Shown here piece by piece: positions 8,612 through 15,563 of a DNA stretch of 41,120 nt (positions are counted from its first letter, which is position 1; every line of letters begins with the position of its first letter). This DNA comes from Verrucomicrobiales bacterium. Its GTDB lineage: Bacteria > Verrucomicrobiota > Verrucomicrobiia > Limisphaerales > CAIMTB01. Made by a program: the position numbers and the translations under genes. The DNA is taken from contig JAEUHG010000166.1 in the NCBI GenBank assembly GCA_016795425.1, forward strand, positions 1-41,120, in the 5' to 3' direction. The notes beneath the pieces were generated by a model. The model was not told where the DNA came from, did not search any database, and saw nothing but the letters and a program-made list of their open reading frames with translations.

Positions 8612-9280
8612 TCAGTAGAACGCAAACCGTTCGGGGACGTAGACCACATCCGACGGACGCAGGTAAAACGGCTCACCCGCCTCGCCCTTCAGGCTCTTCT
8701 TGAGATCCAGCACATAGGTGCGGGTCGTGCCGTCCGGATTCTGCCGCACCACCTTCACACTCTTCAGGTCGGCCCGACCTTCGGCGAAGCCACCCGCTTC
8801 GACCACAGCCTCCAATACCGTCATCGATTGCCGGCATTGTACCCTGCCTGGACGCCCTACCGCTCCCGATACGAAGACCGGGAACCCGGCCGATTCCACA
8901 CTGACGGAGATTTCCTGGACCACGATCTGGGACGAATACTTCTCCAAAACCAGCTTCTGGATGTCGTCGGGACTCTTGCCCTTCACCTGTAATGTGCCGC
9001 CCAGCGGGAGCGCGATAGCCCCATCGCTCTGAACCTGCTGGACGGTGTTCATGGTCGGTGCCGCCGGAAAGACGATGCGCACGGTGTCACCCGGTTGAAC
9101 TCCAATCTGGGTGAAAGGCACCTTGTCTTGCTCGGTCAACGTGGTCGGGCCGCCGGACTTGCATCCCGCGGCGCTGAGCCCAAGGCCCGCCAGCATCAGC
9201 GCGCCGAGCCAACCGCGCATCGACGCCAACGCCTTCCACCAGCCACGCCACGCCACTTCCGTCAGGTTTGGTGCGTTCAT
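8612..9280 (-). CDS. Polysaccharide export lipoprotein (Wza/SLBB family)
   Basis: The 222-residue product begins with a signal sequence ending in the lipobox LSAAGC (Cys40), so it should be an outer-membrane or periplasmic lipoprotein. The polysaccharide export domain starts at IGVQPGDTVRIVFP and includes VQSDGAIALPLGGTLQVKGK. An SLBB-like part follows, with VFVSGAVGRPGRV and TVLEAVVEAGGF, and it ends in YLRPSDVVYVPE. Wza-type proteins form the outer part of the capsule or exopolysaccharide export channel. Start 9280 is preferred over an upstream frame extension because GAGG lies 6 bases before it. The gene is convergent with prsR, whose family is linked to exopolysaccharide production. No chain-length regulator or glycosyltransferase is adjacent. 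Confidence 0.88.
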   Translation of the reverse strand: MNAPNLTEVAWRGWWKALASMRGWLGALMLAGLGLSAAGCKSGGPTTLTEQDKVPFTQIGVQPGDTVRIVFPAAPTMNTVQQVQSDGAIALPLGGTLQVKGKSPDDIQKLVLEKYSSQIVVQEISVSVESAGFPVFVSGAVGRPGRVQCRQSMTVLEAVVEAGGFAEGRADLKSVKVVRQNPDGTTRTYVLDLKKSLKGEAGEPFYLRPSDVVYVPERFAFY

Positions 9281-9286
9281 CAGAAT

Positions 9287-9290
9287 CCTC
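9287..9290 (-). promoter_or_regulatory. Shine-Dalgarno sequence fixing the start of the export lipoprotein
   Basis: GAGG on the minus strand lies 6 bases before the ATG at 9278-9280. It supports this start rather than the longer open frame extending to 9403, whose extra residues lack signal-peptide character. Confidence 0.6.
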
Positions 9291-9435
9291 AATCGGTAGT
9301 AACGCAAAAGACTGTAGCGAAATTCCTCAGCCCTCGTAAGGAGAAAAACGACGGATCTCCAAGGGCGAGTTTCTCCGAGTCGCCTGGTTTGGATTCCTAC
9401 CACCGGAATCGCGGGCGCGGGCTCCGTAGCCCAGG

Positions 9436-11778
9436 TCAGCGCCCTGACAATTGGCGGCGCAAATCGGCCGCCGGTCCGAACGCCGGCTGGATCTCCAAGG
9501 CGCGGGCCACCGCGTCGCGCGCCTCGGCCACCTGTCCCTGTTGGGCCAATACGGTGGCCCGCGCATACGGGATGCGGGGATCCCGTGGGTTCACTTGCTC
9601 AGCCCGGGCCAACGTCTCGATCGCCGCTTCCGGCCGACCCAACGCCGCGTGAGCCAATCCCAGGTTGTACAGTGCCCGGTCGTGTCTTGGATCCAGGCGA
9701 ACGGCCTCCTCCAAGGACCTCGAGGCTTGCACGACGTCCCCAACCTCACTCCACCCCAAACCCAAACGAAAGTGGTTTTCCGCGCCGCCCGGCTCGAGTC
9801 GCACGGCTTCCCGGAGCTGTTCCACTGCCTCCTTCGATTTTCCAAGCATGCTCAGAGCCACTGCATAATCGTGTCGAAACGGTGGGGAACCCGGATCCCA
9901 AGCGACCGCTTTGGAATAGTGCCCCGCCGCTGCCTCGACCGACCCGCGCGCCATCGCCCAGGTTCCCAATTGAGCCTGGCCCACCGGCTGATCCGAATTC
10001 AGCCGCAGGGCGTGCACGAGTTCCGCCGCCGCCCGCCCGCCGGGTTCCAAAGCATCCCGCAGGGCCCATGCCGCCGAGAACCGCACGGCCCTGGATTCAT
10101 CCTCGAGACGGGCGCGCAGGACTTCGGTGACCCTCGGCTCCCGCGCTTCCGCCAGCGGTGCCAAAGCCTGAACGGCGCGGTAGCGCACCAACGGATGCGC
10201 GTCGGCGCACCGGGCGAGCAAGGCATCGCGGACCCGGGATTGAGCGATCCAAGGTTCCAAGAGGGCCATCGCCGACGCTTTCCAATAGGGAACCTCGGGT
10301 GTTTCCAACAACGCCAAGAGCGCGGGGACGGCCTCCTCGCGTCCCGCCCGCGCCGCCGCCATTGCCTGGGTTCGGCGACGCGACGGCCGATCCATCTTCG
10401 CCCCATACCATTGGTCACACGCCGCCTCGGCCCAGGCCGCGTCCTTGTCGGCATGACACCGGTTGCAGGCGTTGGGAATCCCGTACTCCCGGGTCATTCG
10501 TGGATCCGGCACCGTAAATCCATGGTCGTGCCGCGAATGCCGCTGCATGTAGACCGTCTGCGGCATGTGGCAGTTCACGCACTGATTGCCGGTGCTCTCG
10601 GCGGCATGAAAGCTGTGCACCGTGGGAACGATGATGGGAGTGTTCTGCCGGCTTCCATTGTGGCACTGCATGCACAAATCGTTGCCGGTCATTTTCGGAC
10701 GCGCGGCGTGGGGATCATGGCAATCCAGGCAGGTCACGCCCGCCGCGTGCATCCGACTCCCCAGGAACGGAGCATATTCATAGTCCTCATCCCAGATCTG
10801 GCCATCCGGGTAAAAGGTCCGCCCTCCATCCACGGTCGCGATCAGGAATTGATCCCAAAACGAACTGCCGGGCGTGGTGTCGCCCGTCAATTCGCTGCGG
10901 CGCGCGTGACATGGCGCGCAGGTTTCCATGTGCTGCGCAGGGGTCTTCTTGCGCACGGTAGGGTCGACCTTGCCCTGGCCTTCCCAGGCCCGTTGCCAGC
11001 TGACATGGTCCTTCATGGGGCCATGACACGCCTCACACCCGACCGACATCTCCGCCATAGCCGTGGCAAACTGGTCGGTGGCCGGGTCGTAGTTCTTCCG
11101 GTAACGGGTGTTGTGGCAGGTTCCGCACATTGAGTTCCAGTTCATGCCGCGTCCCGTCCAATGGCCCCACTCCCCCGGCTTCCGATCTTCGCTGCCATAG
11201 ACATTGAACCAGGCATTGCTTCGCGGATCCCAGGACGCCTCCAAAGTCTGGAGCCGTCCACCCGGGGCTGAAACGAGATACTGCCGCAGAGGCGTGTGCC
11301 CGATGACACGCTCCACCTGGAAGGCCGTCGCACCCCCAGCCAACCCGGGTGTCACCACCTCGAACGCTCCACCCTGCCGTCGCACTTCGGTCGACTGGGT
11401 GCCATGCGAAAATCGCCGCGCCGGCTCGAAGGCGGTCGCGTCCATAGCCTCGGATGGCAGCCGCTCAGCCAGAGCATGGTTTGACACCACCCAGGCGGCA
11501 GTTTCCTTCGCGTGACAGTCCTTGCAGGAAGCGGACCCCGCGTACTGTCCGAAGACGGAATCCTGTGGGGGCACCACGTCTCCCGGGGTGACCGTCTGCG
11601 GCGAACCCGGGCGCGGTTCTGCAGGGGCGCCACGCTTTGCGGCAGGCCACCATATCCACAGACCCATCGCCAAGGTCGCCACCACCGCCGTTGCCAACCA
11701 AAAGAATCCCATTCTCCCCGCCGCCTTGGCGGGCGGTGACGAAGGTCGGTGTTGGCGTTGGGGTTGGGGACGCGGCAT
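9436..11778 (-). CDS. Octaheme cytochrome c with HEAT and TPR repeats
   Basis: Numbered from the ATG at 11778 (780 residues), an N-terminal membrane anchor (GFFWLATAVVATLAMGLWIW) leads to an exported region. This region carries eight CxxCH heme-binding motifs: CKDCH, CGTCH, CEACH, CAPCH, CLDCH, CMQCH, CVNCH and CNRCH. Their first cysteines are near residues 85, 218, 248, 287, 350, 369, 400 and 438. The heme region resembles cytochrome c554/NrfA-like multiheme proteins. It is followed by HEAT-like alpha repeats (about 460-600), then several TPR units (about 605-780) such as AENHFRLGLGWSEVGDVVQA. Heme redox or electron transfer combined with protein docking is the likely role; the substrate is unknown. 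The frame is open up to 11883, but MPRPQPQ or the later MGFFWL is a more natural start. It is divergent from pgm. Confidence 0.88.
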   Translation of the reverse strand: MPRPQPQRQHRPSSPPAKAAGRMGFFWLATAVVATLAMGLWIWWPAAKRGAPAEPRPGSPQTVTPGDVVPPQDSVFGQYAGSASCKDCHAKETAAWVVSNHALAERLPSEAMDATAFEPARRFSHGTQSTEVRRQGGAFEVVTPGLAGGATAFQVERVIGHTPLRQYLVSAPGGRLQTLEASWDPRSNAWFNVYGSEDRKPGEWGHWTGRGMNWNSMCGTCHNTRYRKNYDPATDQFATAMAEMSVGCEACHGPMKDHVSWQRAWEGQGKVDPTVRKKTPAQHMETCAPCHARRSELTGDTTPGSSFWDQFLIATVDGGRTFYPDGQIWDEDYEYAPFLGSRMHAAGVTCLDCHDPHAARPKMTGNDLCMQCHNGSRQNTPIIVPTVHSFHAAESTGNQCVNCHMPQTVYMQRHSRHDHGFTVPDPRMTREYGIPNACNRCHADKDAAWAEAACDQWYGAKMDRPSRRRTQAMAAARAGREEAVPALLALLETPEVPYWKASAMALLEPWIAQSRVRDALLARCADAHPLVRYRAVQALAPLAEAREPRVTEVLRARLEDESRAVRFSAAWALRDALEPGGRAAAELVHALRLNSDQPVGQAQLGTWAMARGSVEAAAGHYSKAVAWDPGSPPFRHDYAVALSMLGKSKEAVEQLREAVRLEPGGAENHFRLGLGWSEVGDVVQASRSLEEAVRLDPRHDRALYNLGLAHAALGRPEAAIETLARAEQVNPRDPRIPYARATVLAQQGQVAEARDAVARALEIQPAFGPAADLRRQLSGR

Positions 11779-11932
11779 GTCGGACCGTTCCGGGCGTCGG
11801 CAGCGTGCCGAGGACTCCACGTCTCCCGCAACTGCCTTCCGCGTTGCAGCGGGGTGCCTTCCTGACGCTCGGTCCGATCCCACTCAAGCCGGCTTGGCGA
11901 TCCGCAGCAAAACCGCCATGCTTCGCCGCGTC

Positions 11933-13573
11933 ATGGCGCTCCACCCCTTAGCCGGCAAGACAGCACCCTCGGAACTGCTCGTGGACCTCGCCAAACTCGA
12001 GCGCGATTACTACGGCATCAAACCCGACGCTGGCGACCCAGCGCAGGCGGTGACGTTCGGCACATCCGGACATCGTGGAACCTCCACGAACGGCACCTTC
12101 AACGAGCCTCACATCCTGGCGATCACACAGGCCGTCTGTGACTACCGTCGCAGCCAGGGGATCGATGGACCGGTCTTCATGGGAATGGATACCCATGCGC
12201 TATCCGCCCACGCCCAGCGCACCGCGCTCGAAGTCCTCGCGGCGAATGAAATCGATGTCTACGTCCAGCGTTGGGACGGATTCACGCCCACCCCTGCTAT
12301 TTCCCACGCCATCCTTTCCCACAACCGCGACCGCCAGCTCGGCCTGGCTGACGGAATCATCATAACGCCTTCCCATAATCCGCCGACGGATGGGGGTCTG
12401 AAATACAACCCACCCCAAGGCGGACCGGCCGACAGCGACGCCACCGGTTGGATCCAGGAACGCGCCAATGAACTGCTTCGCGATCGGAATGCGCGCGTTC
12501 GCCGCATGCTTTATGAGCAGGCTCGTCGCGCTTCCACCACCCACGCGCACGATTTCGTGACCCCGTACGTCGCCGATTTAGGCTCCGTGCTTCAACTCAC
12601 CGCCATTCGCGACGCTCAGGTCCGCATCGGCGTCGATCCGCTCGGCGGCGCCGCGCTGGGCTACTGGGAACCCATTCAGACCCAGTACGGTCTCGACCTC
12701 ACCATCGTCAACACCACCGTCGATCCCCGCTTCGGATTCATGACCGTCGATCACGACGGCAAGATCCGGATGGACTGTTCGAGTCCCCACGCGATGGCGA
12801 GTCTGATTGGTCTCAAAGACAACTTCCGCGTCGCATTTGGCAATGATCCGGATGCCGATCGCCATGGCATCGTCACGCCGTCCGGCCTGATGAATCCGAA
12901 TCACTACCTCGCCGTGGCGATCCGTTATCTCCTGCGCCATCGTCCGCTCTGGAAACGCACCGCCTGCATCGGCAAAACGGTCGTCAGTTCGCGGCTCATC
13001 GATTTGGTCGTGGAATCGCTCGACCGGCCTCTGCTTGAGGTTCCGGTCGGATTTAAATGGTTCGCCCCCGGTCTCTTTGACGGTGGCCTGCTTTTCGGCG
13101 GCGAGGAGAGCGCGGGCGCCAGTTTTCAGCGTCTCGACGGCACGGCGTGGAGCACCGACAAAGATGGTTTGATTCTCGGTTTGCTCGCCGCGGAAATCAC
13201 GGCGGTCACTGGACGCGATCCCAGTCAACACTACGAGGAGATCACCGCGGAGTTTGGCGCTCCGCACTACACCCGCATCGACGCCCCGGTCACTCCGGCG
13301 CAAAAGCAGGCGTTCAAGCGACTCACGGCGGAATCGGTCACAGCCACCTCGCTTGCCGGCGAAACCATCACCCGAAAACTCACCCGTGCCCCTGGCAACA
13401 ACGCCTCCATCGGCGGACTCAAGGTGGAAACCTCCAGCGGATGGTTTGCGGCCCGGCCGTCCGGCACCGAGAATCTCTACAAACTCTACGCCGAGAGTTT
13501 TCGCGATGCCAACCACCTCGGGGCTATTGTCGCCGAAGCCCAGGAACTGCTCGATCGGACGTTGTCCGCCTAG
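11933..13573 (+). CDS. pgm: Phosphoglucomutase, alpha-D-glucose specific
   Basis: This enzyme interconverts glucose 1-phosphate and glucose 6-phosphate, feeding glycogen and nucleotide-sugar synthesis. The product aligns closely with E. coli Pgm from memory and has the same length, 546 residues, when started at ATG 11933 (MALHPLAGK). The frame is open further upstream, but those residues have no family counterpart. Motifs in order are TFGTSGHRGT, the active-site serine loop ITPSHNPPTDGG (Ser147), the metal loop NDPDADRHGIVTP, the sugar-binding FGGEESAG and the phosphate-binding RPSGTE. It is followed after 16 bases by a PIG-L-type deacetylase, so the two may be co-transcribed. The assignment is secure. 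Confidence 0.97.
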   Translation: MALHPLAGKTAPSELLVDLAKLERDYYGIKPDAGDPAQAVTFGTSGHRGTSTNGTFNEPHILAITQAVCDYRRSQGIDGPVFMGMDTHALSAHAQRTALEVLAANEIDVYVQRWDGFTPTPAISHAILSHNRDRQLGLADGIIITPSHNPPTDGGLKYNPPQGGPADSDATGWIQERANELLRDRNARVRRMLYEQARRASTTHAHDFVTPYVADLGSVLQLTAIRDAQVRIGVDPLGGAALGYWEPIQTQYGLDLTIVNTTVDPRFGFMTVDHDGKIRMDCSSPHAMASLIGLKDNFRVAFGNDPDADRHGIVTPSGLMNPNHYLAVAIRYLLRHRPLWKRTACIGKTVVSSRLIDLVVESLDRPLLEVPVGFKWFAPGLFDGGLLFGGEESAGASFQRLDGTAWSTDKDGLILGLLAAEITAVTGRDPSQHYEEITAEFGAPHYTRIDAPVTPAQKQAFKRLTAESVTATSLAGETITRKLTRAPGNNASIGGLKVETSSGWFAARPSGTENLYKLYAESFRDANHLGAIVAEAQELLDRTLSA

Positions 13574-13589
13574 CCCGCCTTCTCGATCC

Positions 13590-15530
13590 ATGAGCCCCGC
13601 CTCCCGATCCATGCTGCGCCGGTGGGTGCTCCTCCTGGCCATACTGGCGATCCGCGCTCATCCCGCAGTCGCCGCGGAACCGGAGACACCGCCGCGTCAG
13701 GGTGCCGCGATGCTAAAGACGGACCTGCTCGGCGTTTTCGCTCATCCCGATGACGAAACGGGCATGGCCGCCACGCTGGCACGTTATGCTCTCGGTTCGG
13801 GTAAATCCGTCGCCCACGTGTATGCCACCCGTGGGGAGGGTGGCGGCAACATGGTCGGCACCCAGTCCGGCCGCGCCCTTGGCATTCTCCGCGAAGCCGA
13901 ACTTCGGGCCTGCTTGCGGATCCTCGGTGTCCGCCATTGCTACTTCCTCGATCAAACCGACTTCTTCTACACGGAAAGCGCCGCTGCCACCCTGCGCGTT
14001 TGGAATCGTGCTGAAGCCCTGGCCCATCTCGTTCGCCTCATCCGCACCCTTCGACCGGAAATCATCGTCACGATGAACCCGGCGCCAAACCCGGGACAAC
14101 ACGGTCATCATCAGGCGGCCGGCATCCTCGCCACGGAAGCCTTCGGCGCCGCCGCTGATCCCACCCGCTTTCCAGACCAACTGCACGTCGAAGGTCTCGG
14201 TACCTGGCAGGCTCGAAAACTGTTCTATGGCGGTGCCGCCGGCTCCCACGTCACCACGATCGCCACCACGGACCCGCTTCCCGACGGCCGGGTCCCCGCC
14301 GACATCGCCGGTCTGGCGCTCAGTGAACATCGGTCCCAGGCGTTCGGAGGCATGGCTCGATCGCCCTGGATGCGACGCCCCCAGGCCTTCACCCTGGTTC
14401 ATTCTGCCGCCCCCCCAGTGCCAGCCGGTGACGACCTTTTCCTTGGCCTTCCGATTCCAGAGAACTCCGGGAACCCACCCCTGATAGCCGTCGCGCCCGA
14501 ACCACCGGAACCCTCCCTGACCTTCGTTCCCCGACCTGCCATCGAGCGTTATCAGCGTTGGGCTCAGGCGCAGGGAATTCGCCATCTCTCCGCCGAGTTC
14601 CTCGCCGACCTGCCGGTGGTCGCCGGTGAACCTAATGCCGTGGTGCTCCAACTCAGCCCGTCCATCAGCGGGACTCGCGTCGAGGTTCCTGTGGTCGAAC
14701 TGCCCAGCGGCTGGAATCTGCACGGCCCCGTGGAACGTGTGCGGCCGCCGGGCAACGCGGCACCCCGTTTTCGTTTCTCCGTCATTCCGCCAACCGACGC
14801 TTCTCAGGATGCGGAGATCACGGCCCGCCTGGGACAGATTCCCGCCGCGCCCGCCAAAGCACGGCTCCATCCGGTGCCTCTCTTGAAAGTTCCCCGCACC
14901 CGCGTGGATCCGGAATTCCCTTGGGATAACGCCCTCTGGACCGGTGTCCCAACACAGGTGCTGGGCGCCCGAAATTTGTGGCAGGGGCGTGTCACCGACA
15001 CCAACGACGCCTCCGCCGAGATCCGCGTGGTTCGGTCGGGCAACGTCCTGCTCATCGATACCCTCGTTCATGACGACGTCGTCGTTTCGAACATTGAACC
15101 CAACGACATCCGCGGCCACTGGCGCAGCGATTCGATCGAAATCTGCCTCGATCCCGACGCCGGGGCAGAGGACACCCTGGGCTGCTTCAAGATAGGAATT
15201 TTCCCCTTCGATACTTCCGGCAAAGTCCGCGCCGCGCGCGATGCCGATGCCCGCCCGGGACCGATCGAGGAAACCGCCCCCGGTCTGCGGCTCCAATCCC
15301 AACGCACGCCGGACGGCTATCGCATCCAGGCCGCCATTCCCCTCGAACTCGTGGTCGGCTCGCGTCGACCGCGACCCGGCATGCGATTGGGCTTCAATGT
15401 GCTGGTTTACGACGGAGACAAGGCGGATGCCGCCCCGGGAGAGAACATCAATGAAGCCCGGCTTGCCTGGTCGCCGCGTTCCGGCATCCAAGGGCGTCCC
15501 GAAGATTGGGGCCGGATGGAACTGGAGTAA
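13590..15530 (+). CDS. Secreted PIG-L family deacetylase with C-terminal CBM9-like domain
   Basis: The 646-residue protein starts with a signal peptide (MLRRWVLLLAILAIRAHPAVAA). ATG 13590 and ATG 13611 both fit as starts. The LmbE/PIG-L domain has the zinc motif HPDDE (residues 52-56), RGEGGG and the second metal motif around HGHH at 171-174. These enzymes usually remove N-acetyl groups from GlcNAc-containing substrates. After a linker domain, residues from about 430 to the end (RVDPEFPWDNALWTGVPTQV through RLAWSP) look like a CBM9/DOMON-type carbohydrate-binding beta-sandwich. The export signal and binding module suggest action on an extracellular or envelope glycan. The exact substrate cannot be read from the sequence. 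Confidence 0.85.
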   Translation: MSPASRSMLRRWVLLLAILAIRAHPAVAAEPETPPRQGAAMLKTDLLGVFAHPDDETGMAATLARYALGSGKSVAHVYATRGEGGGNMVGTQSGRALGILREAELRACLRILGVRHCYFLDQTDFFYTESAAATLRVWNRAEALAHLVRLIRTLRPEIIVTMNPAPNPGQHGHHQAAGILATEAFGAAADPTRFPDQLHVEGLGTWQARKLFYGGAAGSHVTTIATTDPLPDGRVPADIAGLALSEHRSQAFGGMARSPWMRRPQAFTLVHSAAPPVPAGDDLFLGLPIPENSGNPPLIAVAPEPPEPSLTFVPRPAIERYQRWAQAQGIRHLSAEFLADLPVVAGEPNAVVLQLSPSISGTRVEVPVVELPSGWNLHGPVERVRPPGNAAPRFRFSVIPPTDASQDAEITARLGQIPAAPAKARLHPVPLLKVPRTRVDPEFPWDNALWTGVPTQVLGARNLWQGRVTDTNDASAEIRVVRSGNVLLIDTLVHDDVVVSNIEPNDIRGHWRSDSIEICLDPDAGAEDTLGCFKIGIFPFDTSGKVRAARDADARPGPIEETAPGLRLQSQRTPDGYRIQAAIPLELVVGSRRPRPGMRLGFNVLVYDGDKADAAPGENINEARLAWSPRSGIQGRPEDWGRMELE

Positions 15531-15563
15531 CCACGGCGACCGGTCGCTTCGACACGCCAAGAG

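Noticed and set aside
9311..9339. Possible sigma-70-like promoter (TTACGA-17-TACAGT, minus strand) before the export lipoprotein
   Set aside because: Only 3 of 6 and 4 of 6 matches to -35 and -10; too weak to call.
13713..15560. 615-codon minus-strand frame opposite the PIG-L gene
   Set aside because: Gly/Arg-rich antisense shadow; the plus-strand frame has the zinc motifs and signal peptide.
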